DNA from: Neelides folsomi
Taxonomy: Eukaryota > Arthropoda > Collembola > Neelipleona > Neelidae
NCBI GenBank assembly: GCA_034687125.1
Contig: JAQGBZ010000488.1
Span: 1 to 41,234, forward strand
DNA: 41,234 bases
Reading direction: 5' to 3'
Part shown: piece by piece, positions 11,820 to 24,800 of the stretch
Position numbering within the stretch: the stretch's first letter is position 1
How the letters are laid out: the number at the start of each line of letters is the position of its first letter
Position numbers and translations under genes: made by a program
Notes under the pieces: generated by a model
What the model saw: only the letters and a program-made list of their open reading frames with translations
The model's database searches: none
What the model was told of the DNA's origin: nothing

Positions 11820-12333
11820 TCAATAATTGAGAAAATTCGGCAGATAATTGTAAAACTGTTTAAGCCCTTCGTGTGAATTATTATCAAAATTATTATTGAG
11901 CTTGTAGCCGTCCTTGCATTTACAAACATTATCCACACATTGGATGGTGTTTCCAGCACATCCAGTTGTATATGACAGATTTGATTTTTTTCTGCATGAA
12001 CCGCCATAGCTTGGATAACATTTAAACCATGACTACATTTTGCTCTGTAATCAAAATTACAGTTAAAAACAATAATTTATTAAATATTGTATGATTGTTT
12101 GAGTTATTCATTTACATAAATATATAAATCATTAATAATAATAATAATATGAATTTATAATTATACAGTTAGTTGTGCAATTGCTTGATAGGACCATCGA
12201 CAATGGCATCTTTTTCCTTTATCATCACTTGCGTCTTTCTGGTTGATACAAATGTGATCTCAAGGAGCAAAACAATGTGATGTGTTGTGAATGCATTGAT
12301 CGTTCCAATCATATTCATATTTTAACGAGTTGG
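11820..12333 (-). pseudogene. Decayed cysteine-rich secreted-type protein (EB/EGF-like repeats)
   Basis: Two minus-strand fragments carry the same type of cysteine pattern. The upstream one (12333 to 12161) reads WNDQCIHNTSHCFAP, then an in-frame TGA, then DHICINQKDAS and KRCHCRWSY. The downstream one (12032 to 11820, 70 residues) reads CYPSYGGSCRKK and, further on, IQCVDNVCKCKDGYKL before a stop. The CxxNxCxCxxGY ending is the hallmark of EB or EGF-like modules in secreted or surface proteins. A donor after ...IAQLT and an acceptor before SWFKCY would join the two in phase. The TGA and lack of a clear start or signal peptide make it a probable pseudogene, though a sequencing error at the TGA would make it a partial gene. 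Confidence 0.5.
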
Positions 12334-12708
12334 CTTATTGACTCCTTGTAAGTAAACTTGGTGTAAAATTCCAAAGAAAAGTAGAACATAGTCAAAAATA
12401 TTGGCAACGTATTTTTATTATTTTCCCTGAATACAGAGGTACAAATGTGTACTTAGAGCTATATGATTTTTGAAAAAATTTGTAATTAGAGAATTTATAA
12501 TAATGTTATCGAAGTATATCAATATTATTTTTATATAGTAAAATTATTGTTAAGAAATGTGTAATTTTGTTATAATATAAATCATAAATTAATTTCTTTA
12601 TAAAATAAATTAATTTATATATTTTATTAATGATTTAATTTATTCCCTGTGTTTACACGAATATTGAATATCTGGATGAAGGGAGAAAGCAAATGAAAAC
12701 TGTCTACT

Positions 12709-12963
12709 TTACGGCAAATAATTGAAAGAATCAATTTCATCCTTTGTGTAAATGATACCCGAATCGTTATTATTGAGCTTAGTCCATTTCACTTTAGTAA
12801 CTTTAAGACTTTTGGGCCACTTAAACGTTTTTAAATAAATGTCAAATTTCAAGAAATCGCTAACATAGTCATTTGGATCCATAATTTCAGTTTTTCTGAT
12901 TCAAACGAAGTGTCGATCAACGGACAAAAAAGCATGTCCAGATGTGAGAAATTTCTGGTTTAC
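12709..12963 (-). pseudogene. Remnant of a DUF7869-like, transposon-associated protein
   Basis: An 85-codon minus-strand frame reads VNQKFLTSGHAFLSVDRHFV, an in-frame TGA, then IRKTEIMDPNDYVSD and later KVKWTKLNNNDSGIIYT. From memory, arthropod proteins with a DUF7869-type domain carry a KF-x-SGH-x-FLP-x-DRDFG-x-IE core followed some 60 residues on by a W-x-K-x-R-W-like strand. The order and spacing match, while the stop and lost residues show decay. These proteins are abundant, repetitive and usually linked to mobile elements. The assignment rests on remembered similarity only. Confidence 0.4.
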
Positions 12964-13824
12964 CTATAATTTAAATTATAAATAATTAATATATTAATTA
13001 AAATTATTGATATTTATACCGATTGTAAATCGATGAAAAGACAAACAAAATTCTGATCCTCCTTTGCGCGTTTTACATCCTTTTTCATTTAATTTTACTG
13101 TATTCCGATTCAAACGGTTTTCTCTTCGTTTTTTATATGTCATGTTCTGAATTGATTTTAGTGGCAATTCAATTTTATTCATTCTTTTAATAATAAATGA
13201 GTATATAACATTAATTCGTAATATAAACAGCAAAAAGTACTACTAGAAAGTAAAAAATTAAAAGTTTAATGTTTGATTCTGAAAATAATTTGAAAAAATT
13301 AACCATAAAAGGACAAAGAATTTTCGCATCATCTAATCATGTATAATATAAATTGTTCAATTTGCCCCCGTATTTGGCTAAGTACATTATATATTATGAT
13401 AATTCAAGATATACTATGGAGTTCATTTTTATTAATCTGTAGAAACGATTATTAATAATTCTTATTTTGAAATTGGGTGTTTTAAATATTTGGGTCCCAT
13501 ATATATTATGTAAAAAAATTTTACCATGGTGAATAAACGATATTGATATTATTATACTATGTAAAATACGTATGTAAAACTACATAAATATGATACTATA
13601 AGACCAACTGTTGAGATTTTCATAATAATTGATCAACTCAAATTAATTTCTTTTATTTATTAATTTATCGAATATACAATATATCAATAGTTATATTTTA
13701 AATCATAATAAACAGATTGAAAATTTTATTATAGAACTATGTATTACCTATTTACTATTTATGTCACGAGGTTTGCAACTCTTCAATTAATTCTATAATT
13801 AATTTAAACATAAATATTATAACA
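12964..13824. other. Intergenic, no supported gene
   Basis: This contains one minus-strand open frame (12994-13233) that I could not support as a gene, then AT-rich sequence. An AATAAA on the minus strand (13652-13657) lies 168 bp beyond the CMC1 stop and may end that transcript. Confidence 0.35.
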
Positions 13825-14559
13825 TTATGGGGGTTGATATCTCGATGCTTTGTGTTTGACTCCTGTCCTTCGATATTCGGTTCTTTCTTCAAGATATTCC
13901 TTCTGGCAGCGTTTGATGAGGTCGGGATCTTTGTACCATTTCTCAAGACAGGATTTCATCGTGGTGTTTTCCTCCCGGCATTTGTAAACCATTGAGAAAT
14001 TGTTGTCTGAACAGCATTTGGTAAACATCTTAACTTCTTCGGCACATTTCTCCACTTTTGTTACTTCACGGACTTTCTTCGGAATTAAAATTTCTTTTTC
14101 TACTTTCCTTAGCCGCGTGTCATCGGGATCCCCTGCATGGGAAAACATTATATGTATAAATAATCTTTATAGTTGGTTGTCATAAATCGGTAATACATAG
14201 TGGCGTGGGCTCGTTTTCAATTTACCTAAAAATTAGACTAAAGTAATAAGATTTCACGTTTTTGGTAGGTACCGGTTCCTCAAAGATTTTAAAATTGAAA
14301 TGATCATATAATAATTAATAAAAACAATACCCTACTAACCGAACCAAGTTTCAAAGTCAGATATAGAAAAAAATTGTCGAGTCAAAAGTTTATCCGTTTA
14401 TATCTGCCCAATTTAATGTAATAGACATAATAGTTAAAAGTTATTAAAGTTGTAAAGATTTTAATAAAATATTCGTGATTTACCAAGTCCTCGAGGGTTT
14501 TTAGGGTCAAATTTTTTCTCAGGATCTACATTACTTGTATCATTACTTTTATATGCCAT
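13825..14559 (-). CDS. CMC1: COX assembly mitochondrial protein CMC1 homologue
   Basis: Two exons on the minus strand, 14559-14484 and 14132-13825, join in phase 1 to give 127 aa. Twin CX9C motifs are complete: C55-x9-C65 (with an extra C66, as in the family) and C77-x9-C87. The block DTRLRKVEKEILIPKKVRE before them and the DPDLIKRCQKEYLEERTEYRRTG-type tail after them are those of CMC1. CMC1 is a small twin-CX9C protein of the mitochondrial intermembrane space, oxidised by the Mia40 pathway, that stabilises newly made COX1 early in cytochrome c oxidase assembly. The N-terminus is about 20 residues longer than in the human protein, from a separate first exon. The gene is head-to-head with PSMD14, start codons 328 bp apart. 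Confidence 0.9.
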
Positions 14560-14716
14560 TCTAATAATTAAATTAACTATCAAGTTTATATGACCAGTAT
14601 AATTGTAATTTCAAAATTCTTAAGATTCTGAAAAATAATAAAATTCCGCATTGGTTTAATTTACGACTAAATGCAGAATGTGTTTAAATCTCCCCTCTCT
14701 CAAATCCTTCTCTCTC

Positions 14717-14721
14717 ATTGG
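14717..14721 (-). promoter_or_regulatory. CCAAT box (ATTGG on the + strand)
   Basis: ATTGG followed by CCAAAT lies about 170 bp upstream of the PSMD14 ATG, a plausible NF-Y site in a TATA-less bidirectional promoter. It is short enough to occur by chance. Confidence 0.35.
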
Positions 14722-14768
14722 CCAAATTTGGGTGAGAGGAATCGGAGCCGATTCATTTGAGCAAATCA

Positions 14769-14778
14769 GCAAAGTCAT
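14769..14778 (-). promoter_or_regulatory. Candidate antioxidant response element (CNC/Nrf-Maf site)
   Basis: On the minus strand this reads ATGACTTTGC, matching the RTGACNNNGC core bound by CNC-bZIP/small Maf dimers (Nrf1/Nrf2, CncC in flies, SKN-1 as a relative). It lies about 110 bp upstream of the PSMD14 start codon. Proteasome subunit genes are known targets of this factor class, which raises them when proteasome activity falls. The base after the core departs from the extended consensus. Confidence 0.4.
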
Positions 14779-14887
14779 CGGATCTTTAGCTAAATTAGCT
14801 CTCGTCCAAGTTAACGAATCTCTCCAATTACAAATTCCAAAATCAACTTTATTTAATTACAATCACACAGAGAAGAACTAGAATAGA

Positions 14888-17440
<2,553 letters not shown>

Positions 17441-17604
17441 ACATATTCATTGCTTTTATACTACCATAAATTGTACTTTTGTGTAATTAACCCAATTGAA
17501 TTCTCTAAATTGTAGTGATAAGAATGGCGAAGGTGAGACGCTAATTAATTGTACAGGGCAAAATTTAACCTTTATATTTCATCACATCTTATGTATGGAA
17601 ATTG

Positions 17605-17610
17605 AATAAA
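17605..17610 (+). promoter_or_regulatory. Poly(A) signal AATAAA for PSMD14
   Basis: AATAAA lies 164 bp after the PSMD14 stop and is followed by a T-rich stretch, a normal 3' UTR length. Confidence 0.5.
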
Positions 17611-20600
17611 GTTTATTAATTTATTCTCTGAACTATTCATCTTTGGATTTTAATTGTGAAATCATTATCATTGGGGTTCAAGTCTCAATTATAATCTAAT
17701 TCCAATAATTCATTTATAATATTTATTAATAATTGAGATCTTTTTATGGGCGATAGATAAATTACACTTAGGATTAGTTTATTAACATTGTGACATTTTC
17801 CTTTTAATTTAATATTCCTAACGCGTAAGCTTTTTAGTTTTAATATGGAGGATAGTTAAAAGATTTGCAATTGACTATAATTGTTTTTAGAGTTGTAAAT
17901 TAAATGAATAACGTGATAAGCTATAAAGTCTCCTCGTGCACCTTTATCAAAAAATGAACAAAGGTGGGTTGGAGGTGATGAAGATGGAAATTTATTATTT
18001 ATTGGTGCATGGTGAGGATGCAAATAGGGAGATAGCGATGATGATAAATGATTAACTGGATGTTATGAGTCTTATGAGTAGGTGTAAAGTGTCAGCACCA
18101 AGGACGCCTTTTATCCTCGTGGACAAATTGAGGAAATCGAAAACAAGGGAAACCTTTGACTTCCACTTTTTATTTGTATTTAGACCGTACGCATAGATAG
18201 GTAGCCAATTTTCATTTAGTTAGATGTTAGATATATTAGATATACATGTAATATCAATAAATATGTATCACAATATACTTTTTAATATTTACGAGATTAA
18301 TCGTATTAAGAATTAAGTGTTTATTTTAAGAATTTCAAATACATTTATAATATACCTACATACATAGGTATGTATATTTAATCATGAGATCATGACCCTT
18401 CCCTAATGCTTAATTTAAAAATTCTAAAAGTAAGCGCAATAAGTTTAATAAGCAACATGCATTTAAAGTAGTGTTATTGATCTTATTAATAAATTAATAA
18501 TAAACTTTACATACATACATATTTGTAAAGTATGCATTGTAATTATCAAATCAGCCAACTAGAGTATACTTAATATACGTACTTACGTACCTACTGCAAT
18601 ATAGTATTTATGAGGTATTTGATTATATTGTACATATTCCTACGCAATTTAAAGTGACAAAAAAGATGAGATCCAAAGTTGACAAGTTTTTCTTCTTTTC
18701 ATAGTTTTTTGGTTGTTAAACATTTATACATAGATAAGTATGTAGATTTATAAATACGAAGGTCATTCTTTCATAATCTTACTTTTCCTATTATTTCAAA
18801 TTTCGTCAAACTTGAACGACCTTTGGTGAGATTTAGATTTTAAGATACATATAACATATATTACGTTAAAATAATGTGTCTTACTTATTTGAAGATGGTT
18901 GATTCTGAAATTCACTTAATGTTAGTTGATGTTACGTAATGTTCCAAAAATTTTGTATTTAATTAAAAGTTTTAAAATCCTAATAAATAATAAATTACCA
19001 TACTTTATTTGCCAGCTCGTTTTCCCACGAATAACAAGAAATTTTAACGATTCAGTTTAATACAATTTCTATTATACTGAATACTTATGATTTTAATAAA
19101 ATTTACATCTTTAGCTACTACACAATCAAAACTATCAAATTAGCGTTATACGTTTTTTCAGATCCCTCAATTATGATTAAATTCCCATCAACTTCAAAAT
19201 CAAAGTCGGCTACCCGTGACCAAAAGAATTAATATTAATCAATAGTAATTTACTATAAAGATATAAAGAAACATCAATACTTTTGATTTCTTGTGCAATA
19301 TTTAATTTGAAGTCAATAAAATTATTACTAAATTGGGCAATCGAATAGTATTCTTATGATCGATAAGCACAATATAAATAATATGTAAACTGATAAATCC
19401 GGGTGACACAATTAATTTGACATATATTTAATTTGAATATTTGACCCAATTAGAAATCTGTATTGGGAACAATAATGCATCGGCAGACATAAACTCATAA
19501 ACTAATTGTGCCAACTGACTCATTGACCACATGAGTTTTGAGTCTTTTAATGAGTCCACCGTCCACGCGCCAAAGAGACAGAAAATGAACGTTCCTCTTT
19601 ACCGGTCACCTCATCGTATGTTTTGTCGTTCTAAATGAGTCAAATGGTCATTTCCATTTCAATTTGACTCCTCTCTTTGTGTTCTGTTGACTTTTGGAAC
19701 ATTTGGTAGAGGAACAAAGTCAAGTTTGGGAAGATCAAGTGCATGAGATAGGTTCGATTACACAATGTGAGTCTCTGTTAATTGTGGAGTGGAGGGTGAG
19801 GCTCACTTTTATTTTCCTTTTGAGGTCATTAGGTCTTGGAATAAGAATATGAAAAGATGTCATCATCATATGGGATATGGGAATGATTCCATGTATCAGA
19901 TAAATACTACAAAACATCTACTCATCGAGTATGCATATATGGTATAATATTATGTATTAAACTAAACTATAGTACACGTTTACATTGCATATCAGCATCA
20001 ACAATATGAACATTCTAAATGAATGTAAGTAAGAACATTAAGTTTATAAGCTTTACAATTAAATTGTTTCTAAGATTATATTTTTATGGTGAGCTATAAG
20101 GTATCATACGTAATGAATCTTATAATGTAATGAACTAGAATACTTACACTTATATTTTACTTAAATGATCGTAAATTGTAAAGGCTTAATGGGAATTAAA
20201 ATTTGAGCTCCTCGCACCAGTCGCACGTAGGAGAGCGTCGTAGAGATTGTTCATGTAAAATGACGAATGTAAACGACGTGGCTCACCAGCTCGTTGTAAT
20301 ATTATATGATATAGAATAGAAGTAATGGAACCCAGACAAAGATGCAACTCCCAATTTCCTTTCCCTTTTATCCTTGGCCTTTATTCTTTTAAGAGCAAAA
20401 AACAAGTTGTGTGAATTTATTATGTATATTCTGCCTCATCCCAACTATCATTCTCGATCATTACATTTTACCTGCGGGATCACGAGATACAAAAAGGGGA
20501 TTGTTCATTCAAAAGTCCAAAGAACAAAAGTAAATGAACTTTGAATTAACCCAATAGCAGAAAGTGAAGAGTGGCCAAAGCGTAAAGATAAAGATGTAAA

Positions 20601-21843
20601 CGGAATAGTTAATATAACATTTTACTAAATCCTTAATCTATAGATCTATAATATCTATAATTAATTAATTAATAAAATTATCATAGTTTAAAAAATCAAA
20701 CAATCGCCATTTACTGTATAATTAGAAATTGAGAGGTCAGTATGGGAATGTGTGTGAAAATCCTGTTTTTAGAATATTATGTATGGTGCATATGGCACGA
20801 TGAAAGGCTGATTGAAGCAGATAAAGTAATTATTAATTATTTAACAAAGAAAACTTTTTGAGCTTTGATCAGAAAGCTACCAAACATTGTGTTAATAATT
20901 CAACTAAATTATTAAGAAAATTAACTAGGAAAAAATTGGTCGTAAATGAAGTCTGACCTTCTCACAATTATCCAAGTTTATATAAAAAATGAACTTATAT
21001 TAAGCATATTACATAGGCAATATCTATATATTTAATACGAAAAGAAATATATTTTCAAGTTATAGTTTTATAGTTTTTATCAAGTTAACTCTCATTATAC
21101 AATATAATGTTTTTATTTATGAGTTTGAGAATTATGTGAGAAAAGTATGAAAAATTGAATTTGTGGATGGTTAAGAATTTTTCGTTCTCTTTCCCCCTCA
21201 AGACACGCATAGGCAGGTCGAGGGACGGAGGAGTTGGATCGAGGAGCCAAATTGCGAAATTGTAAATAATTCGCATGAAGGGTTGGTAGCAATTCATTTC
21301 GCATTCTCCCCTTCATATTCCTCAGCCCGAACCTGAACCTCAAAAGAACCCAAAGCCCAACCATAAGACTTAACACATAGGAACGCGTAATGAAGGTGCA
21401 GGGAGGATTTCATAGGGGCTTTGTACATGAAATCCAAGCATTGGACCCATAGGTATCATACGATCACTTCCAACAAACCTACGTGTGTATGAAATGAACT
21501 TGGATCCACTTACGTGTTGATTGTAAAGCAACTCACACACGTCCCTTGTTCTTACGTGGTTCACCCCAAAGGTCCCTCAGTTGAGTCCAACGAATCCATC
21601 CATGGGAACCAAAATCTCCCCCAAGAGATTCAACAATCGAAGAAGAATCCCTTCAGTATAACTCCATACATCAAACTCTCTGGATCAACTTTTATTTCAT
21701 TCATCAGTCCATCAATTAGTTCAATACACCAGGAACTTTTAATGTGTAAATTGAAAGTTGAGTAGAGATTGGACAAATAATCTCAAAATCCCTTTGTTTA
21801 ACATCTCGGGATTTCTTCTCCTCCTTGTTCTACTCAAATCGCC
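17611..21843. other. Intergenic, no gene found
   Basis: Mostly AT-rich sequence with no supported open frame, transfer RNA or transposon end. Two TGASTCA (AP-1-type) sites occur at about 19517 and 19636, no denser than chance allows. From about 21180 to 21840 the base composition is more balanced, fitting the promoter and 5' UTR of the amidase gene. Confidence 0.35.
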
Positions 21844-24800
21844 ATGAGTCTTTTCCTCGTTAAATTGAGATCCCTCATGTCAGAGGTGACTGGAATGGAC
21901 GTCTCGATCCCTACATTCGAATCAATCGCCAACAAAGGAGGTAATGACTACTAATTTTAAATGGCATTTAAATACAGGCAAATTGTGGCCAAGAAATTAA
22001 GAGTTCATAAACATTGATGCTTTAATTAATCAATTTAATGAATTATTAAATGATTAATGATTACGATTAGGTATTGATGGTTTGTAAGTTATTTAAAGGG
22101 GTTTCTTGACTTATCGAACTTGACAAAAATCAAGTTCGGATTACTGCACAACAATTGACATCGACAATGTCGAAGGAGGGAATTGTATTCGCGTTGTTAA
22201 AGCTTATGGCTACCTTTTTCCAATTAGCTTTCTGATGTTGATATATTTGTCAATCCACATATTGATAGAACTCTCGACATTTACAGACGAACCATGAGGA
22301 AATCAACGGCTTGTTCTTCTTTTGTATTCCTAAGAGTCAACATTCTTGTTTTCGGTAACTCAACAAGATCTACAATGTCTATTCTTTGCTTAATTGACAT
22401 TTAGACAATATTATTCACACAATTAGGAAATTTGACTTTTTAATTATTCTTCATTTTGTCTTTGTTAAGCCGCTATTATATTAATTAATTTCAATTATAA
22501 ATCCATTCGTGTATTCTACTGTTACTGGTATACAAAATCTATTTATAAAAGTAATTAGCCAATTTAACAGTTTAAATTGAATTTGAATTTACAATACAGT
22601 TGCTTTGCATCAGTCTATTAAATAGATAGAATTTGATATAGTAAAGCTATTAAACCATTAAAATGTTGCTTTTTAATTGTGATAAAAGCTGGATATTTGA
22701 GAATGACAGGATGGTTAGGGAAAGATCAACATTACACATAAATATTTATTTGATATTGCAATTAAAATCTTTTTTTAATTGAGATTTTGATAAAGAGAAT
22801 TAAATGAGATGTTGGAAGGCAATGGGCGTATTACGACAGAGACGAGTTTGCGGCGTGAAAGACTCGTTTTTACTTTTTACCTTTGCCCATTCAACCTTGC
22901 GAGGCAAAGATCATATTATGTGAGGGGAATCCACATGTGCACTCCTGATGCAATTTACCAACCAACGGATTGCAGCACAAATTGACGACAGACCCTTTCA
23001 CATACAAACCTTTGTGTTCTTTTGCTAATTCATTCCGACCATTTTCCCCTGCCATTGGCATTGCTTTTTTCCTCACTATTTAACACTTCTCAACTTCGAC
23101 ATCAAATTCGCATTAAAATCTGAACGAGTATCAAAACTTGAAGGTGGTGTTACAAAAAAATATGCAAAATTGTATTAAATTCTTTCCTTGACGCGGATTT
23201 GTGAAATTAGCATGTTCGGCATGTGTAATTTGATCACAACAATTCCGCGTAATTTTCATTGTAAGAAAAGGTGCAGTTTGGCATTTAAAAACAATGCTTA
23301 TTAATAGAATTCGAATTATAAAAAGATTGATCAATCCATACACGTGGATTAATAAAAAAATTCATAAAGAATAATTTATTCAACTCGGCTACTTTAAGAA
23401 ATTGAAATCCTTTCACTTATGTCCAACAGTAACAGTGTCCCACTAAACGCTTCTTTAGATCAACGAGGATAGTAAAAGGTTAAGTGTCAAACCGAAAGAG
23501 ATTCAAAATCCATTTCAAATATGACAATGAGGATGTAAAAATACAAAGATGGTCCTATTTATCAATTTATTAAGGTCTATCAAAACGGAATGCATTATTC
23601 CACGTGTCTTAATCTTTATGGTTAATATCATATTAACTCCGATAGTTAGACCCATGAATGCATACGATTCATACGAATCATATAATAAATAAGTAATACA
23701 TGTTTTCACTAACAACTTTATCTCTTGTGTACATTTAAGAAAGTCTTAAATTGATCTTGCCTTCTCTTCAACCTCTCTACGTGAGATGTGAAGAGAAGAA
23801 CAAAGAATGACTATTAATAGAAAAGGGAAATTCAGTTCCTCATTCCAATTTGCATTCACTTTTTATTGTATTCCAATTTCAAACAAAACCACACAGTTTA
23901 TTGAGATAATTGACTAAAAGTAAAACTAGCCATCTAAATATACTCTATTTATTTATTGAATAAATTGTGAGAGGAAGTATAGAACCGGATGTTGTACATT
24001 TTTAAGTTAATTGTAACGAATTTCTAACAGTTTTGCAACACTCATTAAATTCAATTTCAAGCTATAAAGTCTTCGAGACAATTTACCGATATGCAACAGC
24101 GCAATAGAAACTTTATATTCTTGCTGAAGCTTAAGCTTAACAGAAGTGCTGAACAAATATGTAAATTACAAACTAGCTGTTCTGTCCCTTAATAATTGGT
24201 TTATGTTCAAAGTGGAGCATAAATGGAGTCAAGTTGGGTTAAAGAGGGACAGAGATAATGAGAATCATATGGGAAAAATTAATAGGAAGACAACGACGGA
24301 AGCGTTCATGTTTTCAATACAAAATACAACATATAAAAGCATAAAATAGTATACGAGAGAGATTGAACACATTTTCTCATTGTCTGTGAAATATTTTATA
24401 AATTGAGGAAAAATAATACAATATACAATATAGGAAAAACATTTCAAGAACTACAAAATGTTTTAAGTGATTCTTTTATGTTTACTTAAATCATAATATA
24501 ATACCATATACAAGTAGTGGTAAACAAAAATAAGCTTAGGATGATATTTAGGGTCCTAACAATAACCTTGATTTTATAATAGGTACTTTTAGAATTGTTC
24601 AGGTATATATTACCTACATAGTATGTATGAATATTTATTTTTAGTCAAATATTTAACCATGCTTTCTAAATATCTGTCCTCAATCATGGGGTTGATGGGA
24701 GGAATTGGAGACAGGGGATTTGACGGGGTGAAGAGGAATGAGGTTGATGGTCGGCTGCAGAAAATAACTTCTTCACAATAAGTCTCTTCGTGAGCTGAGT

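Larger units (their letters stand above)
14560..14887. promoter_or_regulatory. Bidirectional CMC1/PSMD14 promoter region
   Basis: This 328-bp gap separates two divergent start codons and must hold both 5' UTRs and core promoters. It is less AT-rich toward PSMD14, has a TC-rich run (about 14690-14715), a CCAAT box and an antioxidant-response core. No clear TATA box is seen, in keeping with housekeeping genes. Confidence 0.6.

Noticed and set aside
12994..13233. Minus-strand frame with MNKIELPLKSIQNM and a basic stretch
   Set aside because: It could be an N-terminal exon for the DUF7869-like remnant, but the available donor (phase 1) does not match the remnant's acceptor (phase 0) and no family is recognised.
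13520..13540. Single TACCATGGTGAATAAAC, similar to the foldback motif
   Set aside because: One isolated near-match without arms or neighbouring copies; not enough to call an element.
14678..14881. 67-codon plus-strand frame just before PSMD14
   Set aside because: It lies in the bidirectional promoter and 5' UTR, has no similarity and ends just before the PSMD14 start codon; a chance frame in less AT-rich sequence.
17660..17700. GGTTCAAGTC, resembling a tRNA T-loop
   Set aside because: The flanking bases do not form a 5-bp T-stem and no acceptor or anticodon arm was found.
19510..19660. Cluster of TGAGTC/TGACTCA motifs
   Set aside because: Only two full AP-1-type sites; others are spread over the window at about the density expected by chance.
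23761..23798. Hairpin considered as a microRNA precursor
   Set aside because: The stem is under 20 bp and the whole hairpin is 38 nt, too short for a usual animal precursor.
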